Assembly (NCBI RefSeq): GCF_033118175.1
Contig: NC_083704.1
Coordinates: 46,464,501 to 46,528,500 of the forward strand
Length of the DNA: 64,000 bases
Reading direction: 5' to 3'
Source of the DNA: Dama dama
Lineage: Eukaryota; Chordata; Mammalia; Artiodactyla; Cervidae
In this document: piece by piece, positions 1 through 11,795 of the stretch
Layout of the letters: the number at the start of each line of letters is the position of its first letter
Position numbering within the stretch: the first letter of the stretch is position 1
The notes under the pieces: generated by a model
The model's input: the letters and a program-made list of their open reading frames with translations, nothing else
The model's database searches: none
Told to the model about the DNA's origin: nothing
Program-made: the position numbers and the translations under genes

Positions 1-269
1 TAAATGATCACACATTAATAAGTTCATGGAGATTATGATTAGGATCGTGAAGCCAAGTATAGATCACTTCTTTTAATGATAACACCACTTGATGCAGAAA
101 TATGGACTTGATCCTAGATTTGTGGGCAACTACTCTAGGGTTTTCTAAGGTTCTCCTCTAGAAATGAGGTAAGATCTTTCATAAATGGTAACTGGAACCA
201 TGCTGAGGAGAAAAGCTTTAAGCGAGGCAAGGATAGATGCTGAACAACCAATGAGGAGTCTGTTTCAGT
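1..269. other. No recognised feature
   Basis: AT-rich sequence with no repeat or gene that I can recognise. Confidence 0.4.
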
Positions 270-385
270 ATTATTATCCAACAAATACCATATTCCAGGT
301 GACACATGATTGTGGCATGGTCAAGAGAGGCAACAGTAGAGATGGTGAGAGTAAAGTAATGATGACAAAAATAACCAGGACTCCC
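270..385 (-). repeat. L2 LINE relic, antisense
   Basis: The stretch resembles the reverse complement of the central 3' part of mammalian L2, where antisense copies read as purine-rich text around a GAGATGGTGAGA-type motif. It is short and heavily diverged, so the family call is tentative. Confidence 0.4.
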
Positions 386-420
386 ATTTGCACTGCCATT
401 CTCCATGCTTAGACATTGTC

Positions 421-612
421 AATGATTGACTCATTTCAGTCTCACAATCCTGATAATGAGGTACTATTATCATCTCAATTTTATTATCAAGGAAACTGGG
501 GCACAAGGAGGTTCAGTAAGCTGTTTGAGGCCATACACCTAGCACTTGGCAGCAATAAGAACTCATAAAACCAATCTCCAAAGCTCAAACCCTTAACCAT
601 TCTATGAGCTTG
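421..612 (-). repeat. MIR SINE relic, antisense
   Basis: It follows the antisense MIR pattern: a GTACTATTAT block, then a GGAAACTGGGGCACAAGGAGG block (the complement of the MIR CTCAGTTTCC region), then CCCTTAACCATTCTATG at the far end. MIR is an ancient tRNA-derived mammalian SINE and this copy is old and inert. Confidence 0.7.
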
Positions 613-981
613 CTAAATTAAAGTAGACCTTCTGAATGCTCAGCCAGCTACCTGGTTTTCATGGTCCTGGCAATTTATTCATTCCATGCCCACTCCTTCC
701 ACTATTATTCAACAGGTTAAACATTTTCTTATGTATCAGTTCAAGAGAGCACCTTCAGTGGGAATTCTACCTTGTTCTTTATTTTCTATCCTCTTCCTAG
801 TCTCAAAAACGAATGTGTCTTGAAATTGCATGTGTTGACCTATTATGAAAATTGGCCTTGAAATTTCTTCATATGAAATTCTTTTCTGCACAAACCAGGG
901 TCATAGAACAGAGCTCAGTTGTGAATTCTGATGCTTCTATTTGAAAAGATTTGTTAATGTTTAGAATAAATATGATTCATC
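613..981. other. No recognised feature; left target site of the L1
   Basis: No gene or repeat recognised. Positions 965-981 form the left copy of a diverged 17-base target-site duplication for the downstream L1; 14 of 17 bases agree with 5586-5602. Confidence 0.5.
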
Positions 982-1014
982 AAGTTACAAGAGATAAGGA
1001 AGGACACTACATAA

Positions 1015-1471
1015 TGATCAAAGGATCAATCCAAGAAGAAGACATAATAATTGTACATATCTATGCACCCAACAGCACATGAATACATAAGACAAACACT
1101 AACAGACATAAAAGGAGAAATTGACAGTCACACAATAATAGTAGGAGACTTTAATACCCCACTCAATGGACAGATCATCAAAACAGAAAATTAATAAGGA
1201 AACACTAGTCTTAAATTATACATTAAATGAGATGGATCTCATTGATATCTTCAGAACATTCCATCCAAATGCAGAAGAATACACCTTCTTCTCAAGTGCA
1301 CATAGAACATTCTCCAGGATAGACCACATCTTGGGTCACAAATCAAACCTCAGTAAATTTAAGAAAATTGAAATTGTATCAAGCATCTTCTCTGACCACA
1401 ATGCTATGAGACTAGACATCAATTACAAGGGGGAAAAAAAGACTGTAAGAAACACAAACCACGGAGACTAA
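1015..1471 (+). pseudogene. L1 ORF2 endonuclease domain, C-terminal part, broken
   Basis: Conceptual translation gives L1 endonuclease landmarks in more than one frame. IYAPN is encoded at 1059-1073, followed by a TGA stop at 1080-1082. GDFNTPL follows from 1147. A frameshift near 1162-1166 then leads into a 101-codon open stretch (1166-1471) holding SRIDHILG (1313-1336) and SDHNA (1391-1405). The SDHNA motif corresponds to the conserved end of the apurinic/apyrimidinic-type endonuclease fold, which nicks target DNA in L1 retrotransposition. The N-terminal half of the domain is absent because the element is 5'-truncated. It is a fossil with no expected activity. Confidence 0.88.
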
Positions 1472-1543
1472 ACAACACATTTCTAAACAACCAACGGGTT
1501 ACTGAAGAAATCTAACAGGAAATAAAAAAATTTCTAGAAACAA

Positions 1544-2182
1544 ATGACAAAACATGATAACTCAAAACCTATGGGATGCAGCAAAAGCAGTTTTAAGAGG
1601 GAAGTTTATAGCAATACAATCATACCTCAAGAAACAAACAAACAAAAAAAAACATCGAATAGACAACCTAACTTTACACCTAAAACAACTGGAAAAAGAA
1701 GAACAAAAAACCCCAAAATTAGAAGGAAAGAAATCATAAACATCCAAGCAGAAATAAATGAAAAAGAAATGAAAGAAACAATAGTAAAGATTAATAAAAC
1801 TAAAAACTGGTTCTTCAAGAAGATAAACAAAATTGACAAACCTTTAGCTAGACTCATCAAGAAAAAAAGAGAGAAGAATCACATCAACAAAATTAGAAAT
1901 GAAAAACAAGAGGTTACAACAGATAATGCAGAAATACAAAGGATTCTAAGAGACTATTATGAACAACTATATGGCAAGAAAATAGATAACCTAGAAGAAA
2001 TGGACAGATTCTTAGAAAAGTTCAATCTTCCAAGACTGAACCAGGAAGAAATAGAAATTATGAACAATCCAATTACAAGCACTGAAATTGAAGTTGTGAT
2101 TAAAAAAATCTCCCAAAAAACAAAAGCCCAGGTCCAGATGGCTTCACAGGAGAATTCCATCAAATATTTAGAGAAGAGCTAA
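1544..2182 (+). pseudogene. L1 ORF2 fragment between endonuclease and reverse transcriptase
   Basis: A 212-codon open stretch, lysine-rich and low in complexity at first, then matching the ORF2 linker region (NKIRNEKQEVTTDNAEI, then LPRLNQEEIE). The first part is out of register with the usual protein. The last part drifts out of frame where the family normally reads a SPGPDGF-type motif, so a frameshift lies near 2130-2180. This region lies upstream of the polymerase core and is often called the Z domain. Confidence 0.85.
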
Positions 2183-2321
2183 TGCCTATCCTTCTAATAC
2201 TCTTTCAAAAAATTGCAGAGGAAGGAATACTTCCAAACTCATTCTACAAGGCCACCATCACCCAGATACCAAAATCAGACAAAAACAACACAAAAAACAA
2301 AACTACAGGCCAATATCACTG

Positions 2322-3251
2322 ATGAACATAGATGCAAAAATCCTCAACAACATTTTAGCAAACAGAATTCAGCAACACATTGAAAAGCTCATGCACTATG
2401 ATCAAGTTGGGTTTATTCTAGGGATGCAAGAATTCTTCAGTACATGCAAATCAATCAGTATAATATACCATATTAACAAACTGAAAGATAAAAACCATAT
2501 GATAATCTCAATAAATGCAGAAAAAGCCTTTGACAAAATTCAGCACCCATTTATGAATAAGACTCTTCAAAGAATTGGCATAGAAGGAACCTACCTCAAC
2601 ATAGTAAAGGCCATATATCATAAGCCAACGGCAAACATTATTCTCAATGGTGAAAAACTGAAAGCATTCCCCATGAGATCAGGAACAAGACAAAGGTGTC
2701 CACTTTTACCACTATTATTCAACATAGTTCTCAAAGTCCTAGCTACAGCAATCAGAGAAGAAAAAGAAATAAAAAGGATCCAGATTGGAAAATAAGTAAA
2801 TCTCTCACTGTTTGCAGATGACATGATACTATATATAGAAAATCCCAAAGATAGTATCAGAAAGTTACTAGAGGTAATCAGTGAATTTAACAAAGTTTCA
2901 GGATACAAAATCAATACACAGAAATCACTCACCTTTCTATACACTAACAACAAAAAATCAGAAAAAGAAATTAAGGACTCAATCCCATTCACCATTGCAA
3001 CAAAAAGAATTAAATATCTAGGAATGAACCTAACTAAGGAGATAATAGAACTATACACAGAAAATTATGAGACACTAATGAAAGAAATCAAAGATGATAT
3101 AAACAGATGGAGAGATATTCCATGTTCCTGGGTAGGAAGAATCAATACTGTGAAAATGACTATGCTACCAAACTCAATCTACAGATTCAATGCAATCCCT
3201 ATCAAATTACCAATGGCATTTTTCACAGAACTAGTTCAAAAAATTTCATAA
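2322..3251 (+). pseudogene. L1 ORF2 reverse transcriptase core, one in-frame stop
   Basis: One reading frame spans the polymerase core and is broken by a TAA stop at 2793-2795. Downstream of the stop in the same frame comes the catalytic FADD motif (2811-2822), then the thumb region to a stop at 3249-3251. In motif A the usual aspartate of SIDAEKAF is asparagine (AAT codon 2514-2516), so a metal-binding residue is lost as well. The GTRQGCP motif reads GTRQRCP. The family polymerase copies L1 RNA at the nicked target (target-primed reverse transcription). This copy is inactive on three independent grounds: the stop, the motif A change and the truncated upstream domains. Confidence 0.92.
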
Positions 3252-4253
3252 TTCATGGTGAAACACGAAAGACCCTGAATAGACAAAGCAGTCTTGAGAA
3301 AGAAGAATGCAGCTGGAGGAATCAACCTTCCTGACTTCAGATTATAATACGAAGCTACAGTCATCAAGATAGTATGGTACTGGCACAAAAACAGAAATAC
3401 ACCCATGCACCTATGGGTACCTTATTTTTGACAAAGGAGGCAAGAATATACAATGGAGCAAAGACATCCTCTTCAATAAATGGTGCTGGGAAAACTGAAC
3501 AGCTACATGTAAAAGAATGAAATTAGAACACTTCCTAACATCATACACAAAGATAAACTCAAATGGATTAAAGGCCTAAATGTAAGACCAAAAACTATAA
3601 AACTCTTAGACGAAAACACAGGCAGAACACTCGACCACATAAATCAAAGCAAGATCCTCTATGACCCACCTCCTAGAGTATATGGAAATAAAGACAAAAG
3701 TAAACAAGTGGGACCTGATTAAACTTAAAAGCTTTTGCACAGCAAAGGAAACTATGAGCAAGGTGAAAAAAACAAGCCTCAAAATGGGATAAAATAATAG
3801 CAAATGAAACAATTGACAAAGGATTAATTTCCAAAATATACAAGCAGCTCATACAACTCAACACCAGAAAAACAAACAACCCAATCAAAAAGTGGGAAAA
3901 AGACCTAAACAAACATTTCTCCAAAGAAGATATACAGATGGCTAACAAACACATGAAAAGATGCTCAGTATCGCTCATTATTAGAGAAAAGCAAATCAAA
4001 ACTACAATAAGATATCTCCTCAAACTGGTCAGAATGGCCCTCATCAAAAAGTCTACAAACAATAAATGTTGGAGAAAAGGGAACACTCTTGCACTGTTGG
4101 TGGGAATGTAAATTGATACAGCCACTATGGAAGACGGTATGGAGATTCCTTAAAAAACTAGGAATAAAACCACCATAGGATCCAGCAACCCCACTCCAAA
4201 GCACGTATCCTAAGGAAACCAAAATTGAAAAAAACACGTGTAAACCACTGTTC

Positions 4254-4981
4254 TCTTGATGAAAGTGAAAGAAGAGAGTGAAAAAGTTGGCTTAAAGCTT
4301 AACATTCAGAAAACTAAGATCATGGCATCTGGTCCCATCACCTCATGGGAAATAGATGGGGAAACAGTGGAAACAGTGTCAGGCTTTATTTTTTGGGGCT
4401 CCAAAATCACTGCAGATGGTGATTGCAGCCATGAAATTAAAAGGTGCTTACTCCTTGGAAGGAAAGTTATGACCAACCTGGATAGCATATTAAAAAGCAG
4501 AGACATTACTTTGCCAACAAAGGTCTGTCTGATCAAGGCTATGGTTTTTCCAGTGGTCATGTATAGATGTGAGAGTTGGACTGTGAAGAAAGCTGAGTGC
4601 CGAAGAACTGATGCTTTTGAACTGTGGTGTTAGAGAAGACTCTTGAGAGTCCCTTGGACTACAAGGAGATCCAACCAGTCCATCCTGAAGGAGATAAGTC
4701 CTGGGTGTTCATTGGAAGGACTGATGCTGAAGCTGAAACTCGAGTACTTTGGCCACCTCATGTGAAGAGTTGATTCATTGGAAAAGACCCTGATGCTGGG
4801 AGGGATTGGGGGCAGGAGGAGAAGGGAATGACAGAGGATGAGATGACTGGATGGCATCACTGACTCGATGGACATGAGTTTGAGTAACCTCCGGGAGTTG
4901 GTGATGGACAGGGAGGCCTGGCATGCTGCAATTCATGGGGTCGCAAAGAGTCAGACACAACTGAGCAACTGAACTGAACTG
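4254..4981 (+). mobile_element. BovB (RTE-type) LINE 3' end, inserted in the L1
   Basis: The insert holds the C-terminal coding region of BovB and ends with the family's repeated ACTGA-type terminus (near 4966-4981). It is bounded by a perfect 12-base duplication, AAACCACTGTTC, at 4242-4253 and 4982-4993. L1 sequence resumes in register immediately after. It is strongly 5'-truncated, as is usual for RTE copies. Confidence 0.95.
4256..4633 (+). pseudogene. BovB ORF2 C-terminal fragment
   Basis: A 125-codon open stretch matching the region after the BovB polymerase core. It includes LNIQKTKIMASGP, then HEIKRCLLLGRKVMTNLDSI, then ESWTVKKAECRRTDAFELWC. It stops at TAG (4631-4633), where the family continues with a WRRLLRVPW-type motif that can still be read just downstream. 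No polymerase motif is included, so it is a fragment only. Confidence 0.9.
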
Positions 4982-5602
4982 AAACCACTGTTCATTGCAG
5001 CACTATTTACAACATCTAGAACTTGGAAGCAACCTAGATGTCCATCGACAGATGAATGGATAAAGAAGTTGTGGTACATATGCACAATATAATATTACTC
5101 AGCCATAAAAAGGAATGCATTTGAGTCAGTTCTGATGAGGTGGATGAACCTAGAACCTATTACACAGAGTGAAGTAAGTCAGAAAGAGAAAGATAAATGT
5201 ATTCTAATGCATATATAGGGAATCTAGGAAAATGGTACTGAAAAATTTATTTGCAGGGCAGCAGTGGAGAAACAGACATAGAGAATAGACTTTCGGATGT
5301 GGGGAGAGGGGAGGAGAGGGTGAGATGTATGGAAAAAGTAACATGAAAACTTACATTACCATATGTAAAGTAGATAGCCAATGGGAATTAGTTGTATGGC
5401 TCAGGAAACTGAAACAGGGGCTCTGTATCAACCTAGAGGGGTGGGGTGGGGAGGGAGATGGGAGGGAGGCTCAAAAGGGAGGGGATATATGTATACCTGT
5501 GGCTGATTCATGTTGAGGTTTGACAGAAAACAACAAAATTCTGTAAAGAAATTATTCTTCAATAAAAAATAAATAAATTTTAAAAAATAAATGCAATTCA
5601 TC

Positions 5603-7229
5603 GATCTTGGGTCATGAATGTGGACTGAAGAAAACTGTTAATTTACTGGGTCACCTCACTATGGAAGCCTGAGCAGAAATGTCAATTTTAAAGTTATGAC
5701 CCTATTACTGAGTTTACCATTTTAGACTGAGTCCCATTAGAATGGACTTGATGGACCAGAGGCTGGGCCAACTGTGAGTCAGGTCAGATATTTGCAGACC
5801 CAGAGGGCAAGGAGATTCATAGAACCTGCCAGGAACCTGCATATGGTTCTGATGAGGTTAGAGAGGAAAGTGCCAGACAGGTCTGCTGGTCAGGAGGACG
5901 GGTAGGGAAGGGAGAGAAAGCTCAATGCGACAGGGTGGCATGGACATGCAGGACCCCATCACTGAGATTCATGCCCTGAAAGGAGGGTTAGGGACAGAAA
6001 GATGGTCAGACCTGAGCTGGCACTAAAACTTGAAGAAGAGTGTGTAGCAGAGTTTTGTGATAGGCTGCAGACACAAGCATAAAACACACCCGTATGATAG
6101 CAGCTGGAGTAGAGACTGAAGCTTGGTTGCACTGAACACGGTGGTTCATTCAGGCTGCCAGCACTTTCCTATGTCAGGAATCAACAAAAGACTTTGAGCT
6201 TCACAAGTTAGGCTATTCACCGTTTCTGTGTGGGAGAAACCAGTCAGACTAAGTGGAATAGCTGCTCCTTTCTGAGAACAGAGGCACGCGATCGTTCCAA
6301 GAGTAACATTGAAACAGGTTTGATTCAGGGTCACCTCCTGCCTGTCCTCAGATCAAGATTATTCTCACACTCTGCAGTCAGGTGGTCCTCCTTGGAGATG
6401 AGAAGGAATTAGATTCTAGGTTCCAAATATTTTCCCGACCTTCTGGACAATGCCTGTTACTATGCAATGAAGTCAGACCAGAAGCTCAAAGCCACTCTCT
6501 CTATAGACGGAAACCTGAGTCCTCGGAGGAATCATGTTCCTGCTAGTTCCCAGCTCTTGACCACTGAGGTCACCCTGCCTCAGATTCAACTCTTCCCAGC
6601 CTGTCTCCATCTCTGGCTCCCGCTTCTCTGAGAGACCCAAACTTGACAAACAGGTCAGGCCATGCTTATCCTCTGACATGGTTTTCCTCCATCACCCTGG
6701 CTCCTCAGGGCCATTGGCCCCATCTCATCTCCACCTTCTCCTGCACCTGGTTCTGAAACTATCTGGTGGGCCTTTTCTCCAGCCACACCTAATGCCCTCA
6801 CCTGCTCCCCACCCTGGCTCTACAATGCATTTCTGCTTCTCTACGATATCACAACTGACCTGCTAACATCAATTGCAGAACTAAGAACCTTTAGTGTTCC
6901 AGAGCAGGGCAGTGAGACTGCTGCACCTTTGGGGGAATCTCTTAGCATCCTGAGATTAGACTTCTTAAGACACTAGAACTGAAAGGGACTGTTTGGCCCA
7001 GTATCCTGAAGCTCAGAGTCAAGAGAGAACATGAGGCAGCACTAGTCTAGAACTCCCACACACAGTGTTGTCTCTGTAACTGGAGCTACTGGGTAGATGT
7101 TCTGACAATTACAGCAAATGAATCCCTTGTTCAGGATTCACCACTTCCTGTTTTCATTCTTGTCCCTCCCCTGCCAACTCCACCTGAGAGCCTGAGTGAC
7201 CTTAAAAGATGAAACAGTTCACAAGTTAG
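5603..7229. other. About 1.6 kb with no recognised feature
   Basis: Mixed-composition sequence, with a pyrimidine-rich part at about 6540-6830. Short open frames occur on both strands, but none has domain-like composition, a plausible start context or splice-bounded structure that I can defend. Confidence 0.45.
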
Positions 7230-7978
7230 TCACCTTCTCATAATTCCCAATGCCCTTCCATAACACTGAGAATAAAATCCAGTCGCCTTCCCCTGGGCCT
7301 GCCGGTGCTGGTTGCCGCTGATCTTCCCGAAGCTATCTCCTGCCACTGCCTCCCGATACCACTGCCCCTTCCTACTGTGTTGCAGCCACATGAGCTTTTC
7401 TCTCGTCCTCCAACACACCAAGCTGTCCCCGCCTCTGCTGGGAACACTCGTTTCCCACATGTTGGTTTTTCTCCCCTTTTGCTGAACTGCCCTCCTCAGA
7501 GATGTCTTCCTCTGTAACCTCCTCCCCGCACCCCCGCTCCACTCCCCATTACTAGCTTCATTTCCCCTTGGAACTCTGCACCAGCTGAGGTGATTTCACA
7601 CAGTAGGTTTTCTTTGTTTCTTTGTCTCCCTCGACTACCAAGTACATTTCCTAAGGGCAGGTGTCAGTTTTCACTCAGCACTGTGACCCAGAACCTGGAA
7701 TAATAACCAGCAATCATAGTACGTACTTGGGCTGAAGCTCCCCTGATGGCTCAGCGGGCAAAGAATCTGCCTGCAATGCAGGAGACATAGGAGATGCAGG
7801 TTCGATCCCTGGGTCAGGAAGATTCTCTGGAGGAGGAAATGGCAACCTACTCCAGTATTCTTGCGGGAAGATTCCATGGGTAGAGGAGCCTGGTGGGCTA
7901 CAGTCCATGGGCTTGCAGAGTCGGACACAACTGAACAACTAACACTTTCACAGTAGGTACTCAAATATATGTTTAAAA
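7230..7978 (+). repeat. L2 LINE 3' end, interrupted by a SINE
   Basis: It follows the L2 3' pattern: a C-rich coding tail, a CCTCAGAGATGTCTTCC-type block, a CCTAAGGGCAGGTGTC-type block near 7650, then an AGTAGGTACTCAAATA end at 7952-7967. A Bov-tA SINE (7728-7951) sits inside the last bases of the element. Ancient and inert. Confidence 0.75.
7728..7951 (+). mobile_element. Bov-tA SINE
   Basis: A tRNA-like head (A box in the GGCTCAGCGGG region, B box GGTTCGATCCC at about 7800-7810) is followed by the BovB-derived body. It is flanked by a 10-base duplication with one mismatch (7718-7727 and 7952-7961). The two boxes are the internal pol III promoter of this SINE class. The duplication copies the terminal motif of the host L2. 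Confidence 0.93.
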
Positions 7979-9464
7979 AATGAAAAAAAAAATCACAAAA
8001 TGACCACAGGTTTCTCCTCTGAAATGAATGTGTTATGATAAGGTTTCAGTTTACAGGTTCTAGAAGGAAACCATACAAAGAACAAAAACCAAGAGGAAAA
8101 AATTCTATTTGCCCCTGTAGTTGTTTTAATAAGAACTAAAATATGTAGTTACTAAGTCGCATCTTATACATGATATTTTAACTCTATACTCCGTAAAAAG
8201 AAAATTGTTGCTGCCAAAATTACGGGAATGTGGTTTTGATTTAAAATAATGTAGAAATAGTACTAATAAGTTGTTAAATCTAGTTTATTTCTGGGACTTC
8301 AGTGAATTTTTCTTTTCATGAAATTATTACTTAAAGTTCTAGTTAGTGAATTAATGTCAATAATTTAAATGAATTTCTTTTTGTGCAATTATCTTGGATT
8401 GGAAGGCAATAAAACAGTTGGAATTACTTTTAACAAATTGCACATTCTTCCTCCTTCATATACCCTACTGTTAACATTAGGGAAAGTTACTGTAGTAATT
8501 TCATATTTAAAGTGGAATTATTTGGTTTAAGGGAAATTACAAAGCTAAAAAGAATCCACATGCTTGGTCACTTTCACCTTTAAGAAAATAAAAACACCAA
8601 GAGGTCGTAATTCCTTAATAAATGATATTCAATCATGCTCTATGTATTTGGATTTTGTTTTAAAGAAATTAGATTGGGGAGAAAGCATCCCAGAGACAGA
8701 AGCTGAACTTTGAGAATATAAATAAATTAATGCATAATGCATTTTTAAACTCATGTATAGCTAATCAGTTCCTTAACCTGTGGAAGTATTGGGCATTTTT
8801 CCCCTTGGAGAGACAGGGTTTAGCTAGTGTCTTGGAATGTAAAGGCAGTTATAGGAAAGGGTTCGTGATTAAAGAAGAAAAAGTATTCCTCTGAAATTTC
8901 TGTGTTAAACTAGTGGACAATTTAGTGAAATTGGAAGATAATATTAAAATATTATGGGCAACAGCTGAGAAGCTGATGTATCCTTAGGCTGCAAACCATG
9001 CTCTGGAAACAGCAAAAATTAATGATGACTAAGTCAATGAGCAAATGCAAAGGAAAAGGCTTGTAAAACTGATTTATCTTCTATGAAAAAGTAGAGCAGA
9101 TTAGACATACCTTATATACCTTGAGGATAATGACACTGATCTTTTTGAATTCAGAATCAAAATACATTAAAGCAAATCATGAATATAAAACAGGAGGGTG
9201 AAACAGACTTTATTGATGGGGCTCTTATTTGGATACTCAGCCCATGCCAGCTTTTGGTGGACACAGGTTTCTCTCGTTAATAATCATTCACACGACTGAC
9301 TTAAAAGGGGCACATCCTACTCTGCCTACCTTCAAAATGAAAGTCATGTAGAGAGTAGGGGGGTGTAACAGAATAATGAACACCAGTTAGAATCGTGCAG
9401 TCTGGAGCCAAAATTAGCCTTTCCTGAATCAATCTGTTCATATCACTTAGCATATGTTTTATCG
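7979..9464. other. About 1.5 kb AT-rich, no recognised feature
   Basis: No gene or repeat recognised. The sequence is AT-rich, without long open frames or CpG clusters. Confidence 0.45.
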
Positions 9465-9688
9465 TTGTTGTTCAGTTGCTAAGACATGTCCAATCTTTGC
9501 AATACAATGGACTGTAGCCCACCAGGCTGCCTTGTCTGTGGGATTTTCCAGGCAAGGATACTGGAGTGGGTTGCCATTTCCTCCTCCAGGGGATCTTCCC
9601 AACCCAGGAATTGAACCCACTTCTCCTGCTTAGTAGGCAGTCTCCTGCACTATAGGCAGATCCTTTACCACTGAGCCACCTGGGATTA
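9465..9688 (-). mobile_element. Bov-tA-type SINE, antisense
   Basis: The reverse complement reads tRNA head, body, then a tail that appears as TTGTTGTTCAG on the given strand. CCACCTGGGA at 9678-9687 is the antisense of the head. I found no convincing target-site duplication. Confidence 0.88.
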
Positions 9689-9837
9689 ACCCATACATTA
9701 TATTAAGTGAGGTAAAAAATATATATACAAGTGTCTCTCAACACAAAATCTTGCAGGAACACATAGATATCAGCCAAATGTAAATAAATCTAATCCTAAA
9801 TCTATGAGTATTAATAGTGAGACCTAAAGTCACTTAA

Positions 9838-10005
9838 TTTTCACAACTCTATGAGGAACACACTATTAACCATATTTTTCAAATGAAGAAAACAAGACAC
9901 AGAGTTCAAGAACTCTATCCAAGAACAGACAGCTGATACCTGGAAAAATCATACCTGAATCCAGGCACTCTGGCTCCATATTTCAAACTCTTAACCATGA
10001 CACGA
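9838..10005 (-). repeat. MIR SINE relic, antisense
   Basis: Antisense MIR landmarks appear in order: CACAACTCTATGAGGAA, then AAATGAAGAAAACAAGACAC, then ATCCAGGCACTCTGGCTCC, then CTCTTAACCATGAC. Confidence 0.82.
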
Positions 10006-11404
10006 TTATATAATCCCTATGGAAATTCTTGTACTTATTTATGTGTCATCCTTTTTACATGAATAAATTTAGATCTCTCATGAAAAAGCCATGGAACCCT
10101 GATGCACAGACATGAGCATGGGGGTTAGGGTGTCTCTGCTCAGATAGGAGTTGTGTATGCCTGCCTGCTATTTCTCACCAAAACACTTATCAGGCCGTCC
10201 CCATGCAATGCAAATAATTCATCAGTGATTACAGTCTTTTAAAATCACATTTTAAATCTCCAAAATACATTCTTTTTTTCAGAAAGCTGCTTGTTTTCAC
10301 GCATATATATGGAATTTTCACCTGAAACTTATACTCTCAACTGTATGTCTTATTTGATGTGGCTTTTATGCACACACTTGAAAATCTTAAGAGCCCAGTT
10401 ATCATTTATACAAAGACAGTTAACATCTCAATATAAAAAAACTATGACCTGATAGAGTGTGGCCCACACCCTGGCCCCACAAATGGTATTACTCAATATG
10501 CCCAAAGAACCTAGACATCCTTTGAATCTGTTATAAATGTACTTAAACCAAATTTACTGAAAATGTTTGAGATATCCTTCAGTTGTATTTGACCAACGCA
10601 ACTCTACATTTTTCAGCAATATAAATTTAGGTCCCTGAAACTAATGTAGACACAGATTAAAATGGAATTTCCTAATGTGTAGCATTCAGTATCTATTTTA
10701 CAATATTATTTCAATTATTCTTGAGGGGAAGGGGTGGAGGGAAAACAACAACAACAAAAGACCTTTTAAAGCCATGCACCAAAGAGGACAGCCGCTGCTC
10801 GAGGTCTTTCTTTAAAATCCTTCACTTCTATAGCTCTGGCAGCAAACCTCAGCATCTGTGCTTAGGCATTTATGTAATTCTTGGAGGACAGAGCACATAT
10901 TAGCCATAGCTACTGACTTTGATAGATCACCTGAGCTCTATAGAATGCGAAAGTATATTGCAAGGAGAAATGCAATGTTGTCTGTGATAACACTTTCAGG
11001 TCTCCAGAGAAAGCACATACTTAAATACGGCAAAAGCCTAGGAGTGAGATAGCCAGGGTCATTTCAGCTCCCCTAAGTGGCAGACAGTGGTAGATGGTGA
11101 CCTATCTGCCTTCATGCTTCTGAAAACCATCCACATGCAGACCACTGCATGCCACTGATATCTGGTCTGTAGAGAGTCATCCAGCTGCTCTGGTCTAAAG
11201 GGGATCTACCATACCAAGTTTGTTTGTTTTACCATTTGTTTTCATACTAAAGCCACACCATGAGCATGACACTTTCCATCTGGCCAGGGTACAAAGAAGA
11301 ATTTATACATATCAGTTGGTACTTAACAGTAGCATATAGCTAACTCCACCTTCTTATCTTATTCAGGAACACTTTTACACTTTAATAATATTAAAGAGAG
11401 AATG
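10006..11404. other. About 1.4 kb with no recognised feature
   Basis: Unassigned, moderately AT-rich sequence. Two short overlapping open frames at 10721-11052 have no recognisable domain and are probably chance. Confidence 0.4.
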
Positions 11405-11560
11405 TTGTACTAAGCTCAAAATATCAATTCAAGTCCTAATTCATCCACTAATTAACTGTGTGACCTTGAACTTGGCCTCTTTGAAGCTAATAACCCTTGC
11501 TTCATCTGTGTTCCTAGGGAGAATGATCCAATGAACTGATAATGTACTGGAAGTGTTTTA
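11405..11560 (+). repeat. MIR SINE relic
   Basis: Sense MIR landmarks: TAACTGTGTGACCTTGAAC at 11453-11471 and a TTCATCTGTGTTCCTAGGG block. Diverged. Confidence 0.65.
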
Positions 11561-11598
11561 AAAAGGTAAAGTGAAATTTTTCGGTACTAGTGCTGCTA

Positions 11599-11795
11599 TT
11601 GGGCTTCCCCCTGGCTCAGCGGTAAAAAATCCGCCTGCAGTGCAGGAGACCCAGCTTCGATCCCTGAGTCAGGAAGAACTCTTGGAGGAGGGCACGGCAA
11701 CGTACTTCAGTATTCTGGCCTGCAGAATCCCACTGACAGAGATGCCTATGAGGCTACAGTCCGTCGGGTCACAAAGAGTCAGACATGACTGAAGG
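11599..11795 (+). mobile_element. Bov-tA SINE, diverged
   Basis: Starts GGGCTTCCCCCTGGCTCAG and carries a degraded B box (GCTTCGATCCC) and the BovB-derived body, ending near the AGTCAGACATGACTGAAG motif. More diverged than its neighbours. Confidence 0.9.

Larger units (their letters stand above)
982..5585 (+). mobile_element. 5'-truncated L1 LINE, decayed, carrying a BovB insertion
   Basis: About 3.9 kb of L1 once the 728-base BovB insert (4254-4981) is removed. It begins inside the ORF2 endonuclease domain, so the 5' UTR, ORF1 and the start of ORF2 are missing. It runs through reverse transcriptase, the C-terminal cysteine region and the 3' UTR to an A-rich tail near 5560-5585. The tail region resembles other artiodactyl L1 3' ends in this window (27945-28056 and 62130-62245). 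A diverged 17-base target-site duplication flanks it (965-981 and 5586-5602, 14 matches). Several frameshifts and stops show that it cannot move. The degree of decay suggests an old but not ancient copy. Confidence 0.93.

Noticed and set aside
1544..3251. Possibly active L1 ORF2
   Set aside because: The element is 5'-truncated, has stops at 1080-1082 and 2793-2795, several frameshifts, an Asp to Asn change in motif A, and a BovB insertion.
7790..7815. tRNA gene suggested by A and B boxes
   Set aside because: The boxes belong to the tRNA-like head of Bov-tA SINEs. No cloverleaf or mature tRNA 3' end follows. The same applies to every Bov-tA and CHR copy here.
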